Below are positions 1 through 12,996 of a DNA stretch of 64,000 bases, one piece after another. The DNA lies in contig NC_092359.1 of NCBI RefSeq assembly GCF_030848805.1, forward strand, positions 5,879,001 through 5,943,000. The letters are read 5' to 3'. Within the stretch, counting starts at the first letter, position 1. The number at the start of each line of letters is the position of its first letter. A program made the position numbers and the translations under genes. The notes beneath the pieces were generated by a model, which was given only the letters and a program-made list of their open reading frames with translations, was not told the DNA's origin and ran no database searches. Origin of the DNA: Temnothorax longispinosus. Taxonomy: Eukaryota; Arthropoda; Insecta; Hymenoptera; Formicidae.

Positions 1-1214
1 TTCTTTCTGTTCTACGCCGTCGGGGACGGTTTGTTTTAAAAGTTTATATATCGTCGTAATCTAATAAAGTAGACATTTCCGCCATCGCAAACCTGCCGCG
101 ACGTCATATTTATTTGTTGTCTAACATCCTGTCGCTGCCGTTTGCCGGTTCCCACATTATTCTTGCCTGGTATCGAGATAGAGAATGATGACGGTCATTC
201 CCGAAAAAGGAAAATCGACGAGACTGGCGAGAGGTTGTGGGTGAGTCAGCCGGAAAAGCGGCAGCCAGGTCCGGGCAGAATTTCTCAGGCGTCGAAGACG
301 ATTTAAGAGGACATCCGGGAAAAATGACCTGCCACGAGCCCGGCAATTTCGATCCGAGGCGTACGATTCGAGACGTACCAATTCAAAAATTCAGAACTAC
401 TATCCGGAATTTAGACGATAGATACTTTTGCTACGGCGGGTGAAAATAGAATAGTAAAATTTATCTTCAACTAATGAAAGGAGCACTTAAATTTCCGTGT
501 ATAAAAGAATTCATTCCGTTCGCCTTTCTTGTCTGACTATTAGAACGCTTTCTACTTAAATTGTTCGCGGCAGCTCTTTTCGAAAGTAAATCTTTATGCT
601 TCGCGATATAAAATAGTAAACGAAATCATAATTATTTACCATTTTTGTCACCAGCACTGTTAATAGTTTTTTAATTAGTATTATTGGTTAGTATTTTATA
701 CAATTAACGTGAAACGTTTTCCATGCTAAACATTTTCATAAAAGTTAATAGATATATTGAATTGTCTATTCGTATCGCATATTCAATCTGGTATATCGAA
801 TTAAAAATGCTATAATCTGATTATTAAGCAGTACGAAAATAACAAGTGAACTCAATACAAATAGAATTGTATAGGGTACATCAGCCAGAAAAGCGGATAG
901 CGAGCTCGAGCAGAATTTTTCAGACATTGATAGCGTCTTACAGAACACGTGGGAAAAATGATCCGGAAGTTTGCTCGCCTTGCTCTATCGTGATATTGTT
1001 TGCACACGAGCAACCAATACGACATGACACGTCTCGCCCGAAGAAAGGGTGAATGTAACATAGCTGCGGGACACGAATTGATACCTCGTTCTCCTTGTAG
1101 CGCGAACAGCTTTCTCAAATTTTTTAGATCTTTGCACGTTTGAAACGTCAAATTTTAATTCTTTTATATTTGCACGATTTAAATGACCGGACTAGATATG
1201 ACGCTCGGCACATG
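1..1214. other. No gene seen; AT-rich flank with a diverged duplicate segment
   Basis: Only short open frames on both strands, with no recognisable protein and no consistent splice structure. The one visible structure is a roughly 100-base segment at about 240-345 that recurs in diverged form at about 878-975, both sharing the blocks gaaaagcgg, gcagaattt and gggaaaaatga. I see no RNA gene. Confidence 0.5.
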
Positions 1215-1489
1215 TAGGGTGCATTCGGGGAGACGCTATTAACGCTATAAATGCAAACGCTATGAACTTCGAGGAGCCAATAGCGCGATAGCGATAGCGC
1301 CAGCAGTTAATAAGCGCCAATAGAATTTCGTGCCTCACCTCGAAAATAATAGCGAAAATAACGCGAGTGATGACGTCACGCTGCCTTTACAGTGACGTCA
1401 TCATCGTACATCACAGCGCCACAAAGCGTCTCCTCGAACAGTTTTGGACGATAATTGCGCTAATAGCGCGCTCCCCGAATGCACCCCTA
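1215..1489. mobile_element. MITE, 275 bp, TIR TAGGGTGCATTCGGGGAG
   Basis: The left end reads TAGGGTGCATTCGGGGAG and the right end is its inverted copy, GCTCCCCGAATGCACCCCTA, with one extra base. The inner parts are also partly inverted (gacgctattaacgc against gcgctaatagcgcg). The interior is GC-rich and contains TGACGTCA palindromes. It has no coding capacity, so it is a non-autonomous element. The outermost TA on each side could be a TA target duplication. The family is not identified. Confidence 0.75.
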
Positions 1490-4400
1490 ATAATGCGATT
1501 TCACGAAGCGAGATAAAAAATACCACAAGAACGCACGCACAAAAGGGCACCGTCGTCTCGTATACAGCGCCACGGCGCCCGTTTTTCGTTGCCGCTTTCA
1601 GAGATGACGCTAAAATTGGAGATCTCGCCTTTTTACCTTCGCCGCCGTGCGCCGGCGAGGTGACTCGGCCTCTTTTCGCCGAGAAATTTAATTTTACCCC
1701 CGCGTTCCGCGCTACCGACTCTCCGCGCGCTACCCTTCCTGAATTTTTATCGCTACGTGACCATCATGCTTTCGATTCGACGTTCTCCGTCGAATCGAAT
1801 TCGCGCGAAAGACGCGAAATTCAAACGGAATACACGAAATTCGCGAAGCGTGATAAAATTCACTCAGAGCATAGGGTAGGTCATCTCTCCCGGCCGTTTC
1901 ATTGATAATCGACGATGGGCTGATGCACCCGTCCCATTTTATTCAAGATGTCCGCCGCGCGCTTCCACCGCCCGAAGATGTCCTAGATGTTTCGCTCGAA
2001 TAAAATAACCGATATACAATTTACGTTTAAAGGCGGGCGGGGGGGGAGGGGGTGGGGAACTGGATCAGATTGACCCACATCATGCATTCCGAGGGTTAGT
2101 AAATCCATCGTTCTTCCGTCACTCGATAACCGCGTATAAGGATCCCCTTCCCCCGTCTGTGACTCTCCCGTCCCTCCTTCTCATCCCTCTCGCGTTTCCA
2201 CCCTTATTACGTCATCACTACCAACGCATACGTCAATGTACACTGCAGGCGCTCTGCAGTCGACTGCCTCGTTATTTCGCGATTTCCTGTTGATCGCCGC
2301 CCTACGACATCGCGAGACATCGATCGCCCAGATACATACTGTCGACAACGGACAGAAGGACGTGGCACGCGCGTATATACGTGTGTATACACGAAATCGA
2401 TCGCCTTTTCGCACTCTCGTGTGTATACACGCTCACGCGTGCGAATGTGACTTTTATCATACCGCTGTTAAAATGCAACGTTGATCGATAAAATCCGAAT
2501 CGATTTGTAGCTTAGCTGACATATACTAACGCTATTTGCGCGATTTCTGTTAATCCCTCTCCATTTGCCATCGGCAAGGATATAACGGTAGGGTGAAATT
2601 TAGGAGACAAATCTTCCTAGATCTCCTGCGGGAGAAACCTTGTTCTTATTTCGACGGAAGTCATTTCGCGAAAATACAGATTGACCCAGACCTACCAAAC
2701 CACCTTTTATCTACAGGTTCTTTTATCACTTTGAGATTTACCTTTTCTTAAAAAAATGGAAAAGTCTTGCAGCTCTTAAAAATGTCCAGTTTTTAAGAAA
2801 ATATCGATTCCCGATTAATAAAAGAAAATTTTATAGATAAAAGGTGACTCGTTAGATTTAGACAATTTTTCTAAATCGAGGAAATGACACATTACGTTGA
2901 TATTATTAATTAAATTTTTATTCGATAAATTTTACATGATCGAAAAAAAATATTAGAGCAAGCTTATTTATTTTAAAAGATGGCGTATTAAATTATACAT
3001 TACATCGTTGACCGAGAAGCATTAAGGCTATAAAGGAAAACGCAGGCAGGCGAAAATCGTGGATAATGGTATAGTGAAGATGTACTCACTAGGTGAGTGG
3101 TTAAACGAGTAGGTATGTAGGCATATGAATGCTTGAATGAATGGGTAACCACTCGTCCAGAGACTACGTCTTTACTGTGCAATCATTCACTATACCAGCT
3201 TGTTTTCCGCAAATTGTTTAGCACTTATTAACATTATACTAAACATATGACTATCATTGTTGTACAAAATGACTCTAACAACAAAGAAATGGCCGTTTAT
3301 TTGATATATCATATGTATACGATCAATTTTTCGAACATAATTTATAATAAATTTGATCTTTGGCTTCTTAAATCTTGCCATCTTAAGCGATAATAAATTC
3401 CCCATTAAATCCGTGCGCATTACTTCGATTTTTCGAAGATCCATCGTTCTATTTCGTTGAACTGCAAAATCGGCCGCGAATTCAAGTATTAAAAGCCAAT
3501 AAATTAGAACTGGCACGCTGCCATTTCAATCTCGTGGGTCCTGTTAGGGGGAAACTCGTCGACGAGCCGTCTTCCCGTCCTACGTCTTTGATTAATTGCA
3601 GGATACAGATTGATTGATTTCTTGTACAATGGGTAAACAAAATATTCGTCCGCAACCCTTTCGTTATAGCTATATCATTTTCCGCACTCGGGAGAAATCT
3701 TGATAATCTCATTAAATATGGATACGTTTTAACACTACAATTATGAAAAGAATTATTTTCCAAAAATGATTATTAATCGAAAATATTTATTCAGAAATTT
3801 TCGCGATTATTATTTTTATGATCAATTTTATTCACACATAATACACTTTTGTAAAGTACTTTGCAAAGTACTGGCGCAAAGAACGTTAAGGGATGATATT
3901 GCTTACAAATGACACTTTTCACGGCTACTGATAAATATCATATGTAACGTGCAACCTACTTGTGAATTTTTCATCGAGATGCGTATACCGGAGATAGCTG
4001 AGGCTTTGAATATGTTTTACGATTATGGAAATGTCTTGTAAATACAAACACTTTCTTCCCGAAAGTGGTGTCACATTTATGGCTCCTCCAAACAATATCT
4101 GATATCGACCTCCCTATAACGAAAATATGATTAAGCGCCATCCTGCTACACAACTTGTGCAGTTTTCGCGTTAAGTGACTTTGTAACTAAAACCCAAACG
4201 AAAATTTTTGTGGGAGTAAAGTTTGCTCGAAATTGACTTACAAGTAAAATTGTGTTATTTCTGTTTATAACTTCTAACGTTACTATATTTTTTTCAATTT
4301 TGCGTAGTTTAAACACGCCAAGGAAGGCAACTGAAAGGAAACGTTATATTTCAGCATTTCTCTACTTTTCTTTCCGTCATACACGAGAGAACGCTAAAAC

Positions 4401-4812
4401 TGTCATTAAAATATTTATTGGTATTTTATGACAACCTATATATTTTCAAAATTATCTTGTGTAAGAAGCTTATAAATATTTTATGACTGTTATACTGATA
4501 CAACTCGAGCCTTAGTGATATATTTTCACGGATAAACATAGTTGGCACTGAGCAATAACGGAGCCGGTAACACATTTTGTAGATACAATACAAGTAATTG
4601 AATCATTCAATATTAACCGTTGCACAATTATCTTAATGCACAATTCGAAGAAACTGTAATTTTTTTACAATTCTATTTATAAAGACATTAAAGTCAGAAA
4701 GTATATGTATTTGTTTCGCCAATAATTAATAAACGAGAAAGACTATATTTTTATATTCGACAACGTTTGGCTAATGTCGTGACAATTCGACCATTGGTTT
4801 TGGTCAGTCACA
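1490..4812. other. No gene seen; CpG-rich 1.5-2.45 kb, then AT-rich
   Basis: The first kilobase is CpG-rich with several overlapping open frames on both strands, the usual by-product of GC-rich sequence. None resembles a known protein. A G-run lies near 2035-2053. From 2.5 kb the sequence is AT-rich with short frames only. The island could be a promoter or 5' untranslated exon of a gene outside the window, but nothing here proves that. Confidence 0.4.
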
Positions 4813-4918
4813 TTACCCAGGTAGCAAGCACTCGTCATTTTGACGTCAATTGACGTCGAAAGTCTGTCATTTTGACGTCTTTTGACGTCAATATGACGAG
4901 TGCTTGCTACCTGGGTAA
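4813..4918. mobile_element. MITE, 106 bp, near-perfect 25-bp TIRs
   Basis: Both ends read TTACCCAGGTAGCAAGCACT in inverted orientation, and the match continues to about 25 bases. The ends include TA, consistent with a TA target duplication as in Tc1/mariner-type MITEs. The short interior carries four copies of TGACGTC/TTGACGT, three of them full TGACGTCA-like palindromes. Confidence 0.8.
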
Positions 4919-6412
4919 AGTCGTTCGAAGATGAACTTCAATTTTCATAAAATTTTATAAAATTGCGGGCTCTTAATACCGCGCGATAATAAATATTTGT
5001 ATTAAGTATCACGATACACGTACGTGCATCATCATCGCTGTCGTTGTCGTCGCGAAATCGACGGCGCGATAAGCTGCGATGATGCATGTGCAAAGCGTAC
5101 ATTCGCGTGCTCGCGGTTTTACGCAGCGACGAGACGGCAGCGGCGTTCTAACGGTATGCAAAGCGAGCGGACGAGCACGAGCGGGCGCGGAGTAATTCCG
5201 CGCGATAACATTATGAATAATGCAGCGGCGGGATTTGAAACCCGACAGAAATGTACGTAACGATTACGCGCATTCCGACGATCGGCGCGGCGTCGCGCGT
5301 TTTCCCGCGGCCGTTTTCGGGAAAATCAGCGCGGCGTGCCGCATACGTATACGGTCGTAAGCGCCGGTCGTTCCCGCTGATCTATATTCGCATTTTCCAC
5401 CGCCGCGCGCCGGCAACTACCAAAACACGCGAATCCGCGTGTACTTATGAGGAACGCGCGGTTAGCAGTTTTTATTCTGTGCGAATTAGCGACATTAATA
5501 AAGTACTTCTCTTTTTTGTAAAGTGTAACGAGGCAACAGATTTATCGCAGGTATTATTTTGCGTGCTTATACTGAGTTTCGTGAGAAACTTAACATTGGA
5601 TAATTTTTTATAAAATTGAACCTATATTTAGGTATATCTCAAGATATAAGTATTATATTATAATAAATTTATATTTGTTTCACAACGTAAAACGATCGTT
5701 ACTGATGCTTGCGACTTATATTAATTTATATTTTGTTTTATGTTAGTTGTACTTGGACTTGTTATTCGCATTTTATTATTATAAACAAATTATGTGCGTA
5801 ATGAGAATGGGTGTATCATGCATGATAAAGATGAAGGATTGTCGATCATCGTAACGAGCAAAGGTATGCTACGAAGATGCATGCCTTGATAATAATTAAT
5901 AAGAAGATCATAGGATATGAGGAACCGTAAAGGAGGAAACGTAATAAGGAACGTATGTAGCTCTTGAAATATGGGAATGTTGATGCTGCCAAAAGATCCG
6001 CGAGATTAAGACTTAATGCAAGGACTCGAGGCTATTAAGATTCATGGATCCAAGAAGTAGAGGATGTCAAAATTCAAGTATGCAAGAAATAAAAAATGCA
6101 AATTCAAGGGTGTAGGAAGTTGAGAATGTGAAAATTCGAAAATCTAAGAAGTCCAAATCATAAAGATTTCAGAATTTGAAAACTCGAGCATATAAGAATT
6201 TAACTTGATAACTTAAAAGGTCGAAGGTTGCACCCTGATAGGGTACTCATCCTGTTCGAGGATGCAGAGAGCTCGCGAGCTCTGCAATGCCCTGGCAACA
6301 ACGAAGACTTAGTTGGATCGGTTCGTTAAATTTTAAAGTGAAGCTTTCAAGCTCGTAAGCCTTTGAATTTTTGGATTTTAAAATTATTATATTTTAGAAT
6401 TTAAAAAATCGG

Positions 6413-6451
<39 letters not shown>

Positions 6452-8040
6452 TCTATATCTCTTATCTCTCTCTATAATTTATAATCTCTCTATAAATTTT
6501 TTTACATTTTAAATTTTATAGCTTTATCGATTATCAAATTCCTTAAATCCTAAATCTTGATAAATTTTAAATTTCGCAAATCTTTGAAGACCCGCAAATT
6601 CTGGATTTCCTTCACTAGGTTCATCTAATTTCTAGAGATTAGATTAGGTTATTTGAATCCTAGATTCCCTGGATTCCTCGAATTCCGCGATCTCCTGACC
6701 CGTAAACCCGACATTATAGGTTCTTTGACGCTGAAAATGAAATCGCGGTCTTCCATTCGGGAAATCTATAATTCAATGAATCGAAGATCAAAATGACTAG
6801 AGATCCAGCTAGAGAACTTGAAATTCTAGTCACTTCTATACAAAGTTTAAAAAGTTATTAATCGAAGAAATGAAAATATTCGAAAACCTGAAATCTTATG
6901 GTTTTTATAAATTCAAAAATTAATAGAATATTAGTAAGTGTAAACGTAAAAGTATCAAAGCTAAATATTCTGAAGCCAATGAATTCTTTTCAGAACAGAC
7001 AGTTCTATCGTATCGGGGGACAAGGACAGCCTTCCTCTTTTTAAGTTATCAAGTTAAATTTTTATATGCTCGATTTTTCGAATTCTGAAATCTTTACGAT
7101 TTCAGATTAGACAGGCACATATACTGCTTGACATGATTGCACCCAGCTATTCAGGCGTGATTATTCGGTGAATAATTCGCGCTCTAATTAGGAACCAGAC
7201 CATTATTCTTCCACACTGGAAATCATTCCAGCGAAACTATTACAGTCCACCAAACAGACATGGTTACTCGACATATAGATCAGTTATATAGATCAGTTTG
7301 CATTAAATAATTTTCCGGATTAGATTGTCGTTTTATATAGAGCGAAATATTACCGATATTCACATGTAACTACAATTTAAGAAGCTTTAGATCTTCTCAT
7401 CGGATCTTTAGACACCTTAAATCCACTCTCCCTTCCTTGAATCCCACCTCCTTAGGACTATTAAGCGGACATGGTGGCCAAGCAAGGTGCGCAGGCAGGT
7501 GCAATACCTCCCTAACGATCAGCGCTTTACACCCATTCATTCACGCAGCCATTCGTATAGAGGACCGTAGCTTCCACTTAGCCCGATAAGAAAATTCGAA
7601 TTATTTCACGTTAAATTATTCGCGAAACTTAAGTCACTATCTTTCTCGAAACTGATCGAAATAACCGCTTCTCGGCGGACACGAATGCTTGATAAGGAAT
7701 TCAGACCGGTTGGATATATGAATTCTCTTTAAAAGATTACGATCCCTCTGCACCCTCTGAAGTATCGGATCGATTACAGTCGGTCCGATTAAGCTCCAGC
7801 CATCAATACGCTCAGCTACCAATCCGGACAGGCAAGCAAGCAGACGAGAAAAAAACTTTTAAACTTAAAGATGGACAGGTAAGGCAGGCAGGCGTTACCT
7901 CGCTTGGATGTGGTGTCGGCTAAGCTGCTAATAAATCCACGTACGGCAATCACGAGAACAAAGAGTCCACAGTGTAGCCACATCTTTACGTCTTAACAAC
8001 ATTGTTTAATTCCATATTACATGACGCTCGTGAAACACTG
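4919..8040. other. No gene seen; GC-rich patch 5.02-5.6 kb
   Basis: A CpG-rich patch at about 5,020-5,460 carries two overlapping forward frames of 78 and 120 codons with arginine/alanine-rich, low-information translations. I do not accept them as genes. The rest is AT-rich, with stretches of degenerate gaat/ctaag-type repeat (about 5,990-6,190 and 6,540-6,720). Confidence 0.4.
6415..6449. repeat. (TA)n microsatellite
   Basis: An uninterrupted run of TA dinucleotides of about 34 bases, followed by TCT/CTC-rich sequence. Confidence 0.9.
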
Positions 8041-9260
8041 CGACGATGGCGGCGGCTGCTGCGATCCCGACGGGCTTTACAGGATTATTCATTACTACGC
8101 GCATAATCACCGACGTCTACCACCTCCTCGATCATTAGACGCGGCACGCGGAGCCGAGCGGAACGGAGCGTAGCGGAGCGGATCGGAGCGGATCACGAGC
8201 CCGATCCTCCCGACGATAATGCGCTACAGATCGGTGTACCAATCTCGGAGATACGAATAGCGCGCTCGCGCGAGTGGCTGTATGTGCGGCGACGAAAAAA
8301 ACGACAGAAAAACAGCGGAGTCGGACACGTCGCGCGAGCGGAATGTAGCCGAGCGAAGCGGAGCGGATCTCTCCTTTTCTCTCTTTCTGTCTTTCCTTCT
8401 CCTTCTCTCTCTCACTCTTTCTCTCTCTCTCTCTCTTGCTCTCTATCTCTTTCTCTCTGACCGTCTATCTTTCTCTTAGTATCAATCAGTCTCTCTCTTT
8501 CTCTCTCTCTTTCTCTTTCTCCTCGTTCTTTCTCGATCTCTCCTCAAATCATCTCCCGGCGGCTTTCTTCGGGGTTTTCGTGCACCGTCGACCGACGACG
8601 AGGAGGCCGACCGCGAAGGGAGAGCACACTACTTTCCGGCGGCTTCTTCTTCTCAAACCCGGAGCGGATTGCGGCCCTACTACTCTCGCGCGCGCGCGGC
8701 CAGAAGAGAGGAAACTGCCCGGACCGAATCACGCCTCGGCTGCCATCTTCTACCTACGCCGGGAGTCTGGAGTATGAAAATATTCTCCGCTCCCTCTCTC
8801 TTCTGGTCCTCCTCCTCGCTGCCGCTCCCGCCAGCCCTCGTTCTTCTCCTCGTCACTCCCTCCACCTGCTCGCTACCAACCCCACACGGCTCGCACGCTC
8901 GCTCGTTCGCTCACTCGCTCTAGCACGCCCGTTGCATTAGTAGTCTCTCTTTCTTGCGCACCCCCGCGCAGCGCACCACCAGCAGCTTGGACCACCACCT
9001 TCTCTTATCGATTCCTGCGCCATTCCGCCTCCCGTCATTCCTGTCAAATCAATAACGCGCGCCGGCCGCGCCGGCGGCTTCCTCGCTGCCGCCGCGGGGG
9101 TAGAAGCGGCATCGAGATGCGAAAACCCCCTTTGGCTGGGGTAGCGCGCAGGGCATGAGAGAGGATGAACCCTGGACCAGGTGGCGGGAGCTGCCATGGA
9201 GCATCAACCGCCTGGAGATGGTGATCCTGCCGTTTGGCTGGATTCTGCGGAAGAAGGGTG
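8041..9260. promoter_or_regulatory. CpG-rich island, candidate promoter/5' exon region
   Basis: About 1.2 kb that is clearly more GC- and CpG-rich than its surroundings, with GCGGAGCGGA-type repeats at 8,155-8,200 and a long CT tract. Several open frames overlap on both strands, and none has a family match. In insects such islands often mark the start of a long gene with a noncoding first exon. That reading is inference only. Confidence 0.3.
8395..8535. repeat. CT-rich low-complexity tract (GAGA-type)
   Basis: An imperfect run of CTCTCT/TTTCTC over about 140 bases inside the GC-rich island. On the opposite strand it reads GAGAG, the motif class bound by GAGA-factor proteins in insects. Confidence 0.8.
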
Positions 9261-12200
9261 CCGACATGGTTGTGGAGAAGATGAATGGTGAATAAGGAAT
9301 AGAGAAAATGAGGGAGGGAAGAGCGGAGCGCGAAACAAGATAAGGCGAGCCGAGGCGAGCAGGGAAATTGGAGTAGAAGTATTTAGAATCAAATATCGGT
9401 GGGATATAAAGTTGAAGGAAACGAAGAATTAAAAGGCTCGCTTTGTATTTTGATTTCGCGAATTTTACATTTTGTATAAAGCTTCGTTTTCTTAAACCTT
9501 CTTGATTCTGAATACGCGCGTATACGGAAAAGAAGGGGGGCAATGTACAGAAAGAGATAAACTGAAGAAGAAGAGAGAAGAAAATGAAGGATAAAGTAGA
9601 GATTTATTGTATATTTTTGTATTTCCTCGAAATCTTTTTAGAACGTTATGCAGGTGACTAAAATTCTATCGCAGCTAGGCAAGTTAGATGAAGTAAAGGA
9701 AATGCTAAAAATATCCACAAATTTATTAAGATAAGGGCAAACTAATAATCACAGGAATTAGTCACAGAAATTTCATCCTCGGTGTCATTAATTGTTAGCA
9801 GATATTATGAAGAAAATACGTACGCAAACTACTAATTGGCGGTATGATCATTAGCGTCAATCAAACAAGTAAATTGGAAATGAAAGGGAATAAGGGAAGA
9901 AGAGGGGATGAGGCTAAATTAGGTGGCCAATAGTCAGCATGGAGCACGAGATATTGGAGATGGTGGATCAGGTGAAGATTGTGGAACGAAGAGCAGAGGA
10001 ATTATTGAGGTGCAGTGGTAGTGGTGTGTGAGGAGCGTTTGAGATTACTCTGAGTAAGAGGAGATCTGCGGATCTTGCAGCTAACTGAAGCAGCTGGAAT
10101 GAAAAGAATTAAGGACCTATGAACCGGAGGGTTTCAAAAACTCTTGGAATGCGAGACCCCCTAGATAGGCGAGCGCTAAATAATTTAGGATCTCCGGAAC
10201 ATAGAATTTAAAGAATCCGGATTCTGCAAGTAGTTTGCAACAAATATGAGGCTTAGACTAACCGGGGTACGAGGAATATAAAAGCACGAGCGTCTATATA
10301 GGATTCAAGGGAGCTGAAATAATTCATGAGTTACGGTATCCAAGATTCAAGAAAGATCTAGGATCGAGTGAGTCCACATTTGATGATACCATTATTCAAG
10401 AAAGTTAGGATCTACACACTGGATTCAGAAAATTTATGGAACTGTGATTTATCTAGAATTTGTTTGAGACCAAAATCTTGCTAATTTTAATTGCAATAAT
10501 TAGAGTTTGATACTTTCCATCATCTATTAATTCTCGAGCAAGGGAGGTCGGAGTTGCTTCTTCCTGCAGAATTCAATCTAATTGCTGTTTGTGCGACTCG
10601 GACTCCTGGTAGATTTATCATCATCAGAATCTTCTTACCTGCTACTCAATCTTATAGCGAATATTGTCTTCGTGAAGTTTTATTTAAAATTTAAACACAC
10701 CGAAGCTTACACAGCTTGTAAAAACAAGTGCTCTGCCATTTATAACTGACACAGCTGTTTTATATCAACGAACTTATTCGAGAATTCGAGTGTTGCAGTA
10801 ACTGCCCCTTAAGATGATCATAATTGTGTCTTGTGTCTGATATAAATAATAAACTTAATGAAAATCTCAAAGCTTTTTGACACGTTAATTATTCAGAATT
10901 TATCAAAAACATATAAAATCAGAAATTGCAAGCAATACATGATACATGTGATAAGAAGAAAGTATGTATATTAAAGAACTTACCAAAAAATTTACTTTTT
11001 TTCGAATTCAAGGAGAATTTTAATAATTAAAATTTTTAAGCTTTTAAGATGTAAGAGATGAATATATTAGACAAGTATGAAGTATTTTACAATTTGTCTA
11101 AAAGAAAAAGTAAAATTTCTATAAAATTTGTTTGCATTGTTATTTCTTGACAAAATAACTTGAAACTGTTTTGGCATGTGTCGAAACTTTTTTGTAATAA
11201 TGAATTTTGATGTGTATGATAGATAGAGATCGGCAACAAGGCACATGAGAGATTCATTCACGTGTCTAAATTTGGGTCACCGCGCGTAGGCTGCACACAG
11301 CAGCCGATTCGGCTAACTTTATTTATTTATAACAGACAGCGCGCGTGAGTGAAATAGCATTATGTTTCGCACATTTGGTGGCATAGACACCACGTGTGCA
11401 TTTTCTGTTAATTAATTATTAGAAAACTGAATTATGCAAAAACCTATTTTATTACCTTATTTAATATATATTTATTTTTCGTACTACTCAAAATAATTAT
11501 GTAAGATATATTAAAAGTTTTAATTAAAATAATTTTAGAAAATTATTTGCTTCTTTATATTTTGTTGATAGACATATTTTGGTTGTGATATATTTTGTTC
11601 TTAACAAAAACAAATAACTAAATATCAACTTTAATTAAAAACAATTGCTGAGTAATTCTTTTAAGTATTTAAACAAACAGTCAAAATGTTGTCAGTGTTA
11701 GAAAAAAATAATATGTAAATGAACTTCTAACAAGAATAGCATGCATTTACACAAACGTCGAATGTAAAATAAATAATTATCTATTAATAATGAAAGAAGA
11801 AAGTCGAGCAGCCTAGTCTCTCCCTCTTTACCTTCTTCCACCTATTTATTTATTTGTTTATTTATTTATTTACGTATAGTAGGTACATTTCGACTGTATA
11901 TTAATCCGTAGTCGAGAGAAATAGACTCGCGTTCGCAGTGGAACTTATTCGCCGTGCGCAGAGTTCGCCGTCGTATTTTCTGCAGGGTGGAAAATTAATA
12001 GAGAAAAACGCCGTTCTTCGCGTCGGCGGAAAACAAAGTTGCTATACAGTATGAAATTTGACCAATCTAGGCGAAGAAAAATGCTTTACCTGATTACGTT
12101 TAAATATTTATACGTTGTATTTTTTGGTTAGAGATCTACATAAAAGAATCCTGAGATTTAGAATCCAAAGGTGATCTCAAAAGAGAAAACCTATCTTTTC

Positions 12201-12769
12201 GAAATATATTTCGCAAAACGCAAATATTAATTTTAAAATAAAATCTTAGTGGTAACATTTTTTACTGAAAAGTTGACATGTTAAATATTTACAGAAACAA
12301 CTAAATTTACGTAAATTTTATTATTAACTTAAAACGACACATCTTTCTCAGATTATAAAACATAAGTTATTTTTTTATTTTTAATATTCAAGATTTTTAC
12401 GTAAAATATATTTTTTAGATACAAGTCCCGAATTAATGCAATTAAATTAGTTTTTTCTAAAATGTAGATGTGGAATGTAATAATGAGTAAAGTATCTTTG
12501 TCCTCTTTGACTGGGCAAAAATTTCATGTTGTGCGACGACGACAAACATGCGCGCCGGCCACCGAGATAAACAATTGTAACTTCACGTCATTGTAAAGTG
12601 GCAGTCGTGTAAAAACATCCGTCTAACATTAAGTAACGTTATAAGCTCGACGTCAGCGCGGAACATTCCTCTTCAACAATCGAGCAATCTCTCTGGGCAT
12701 TATCCTGCGACGCTTCTCTACTAATCTTTCTATAGTAAATGCATCAGTTGCAGCGGTGCGATGGAAGGG
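9261..12769. other. No gene seen; AT-rich intergenic or intronic DNA
   Basis: Short frames only. Degenerate repeat with aggatct/ctaagaat words occurs at about 10,140-10,400. A TTTA-repeat tract lies near 11,845-11,872. No RNA gene recognised. Confidence 0.4.
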
Positions 12770-12996
12770 TTAACCCTTCCTGTGTATGTGCCTGAAGACG
12801 GGGGTCTGTCGAACCCCGTCAAAATTGAGCTTTACGAAATGAAAAATTTTTATCTTCTTCGATAATCTTGATTTATCTATTTCTAAATGAAAAAATAGGG
12901 TTATATATTAGGCTACGAATGGCGTGAAATCTATTCAGAGTGCTGTGGATACCTATAAGAATGAACGCCATGACATACGTGCCCAGAAAGGGTTAA
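12770..12996. mobile_element. piggyBac-like MITE, TTAA-flanked
   Basis: The element is bounded by TTAA at 12,770-12,773 and again at 12,993-12,996. Inside, the left end is CCCTTCCTG and the right end, read inward, is CCCTTTCTG. The similarity extends into gtgtatgtgcc against gggcacgtatg. TTAA target duplication with CCYTT-type ends is the hallmark of piggyBac elements. At 227 bp including both TTAAs it has no transposase. Confidence 0.7.

Noticed and set aside
1444..1905. 153-codon forward frame starting in a MITE
   Set aside because: Begins inside the element's terminal repeat and continues through CpG-rich DNA. The translation resembles nothing known.
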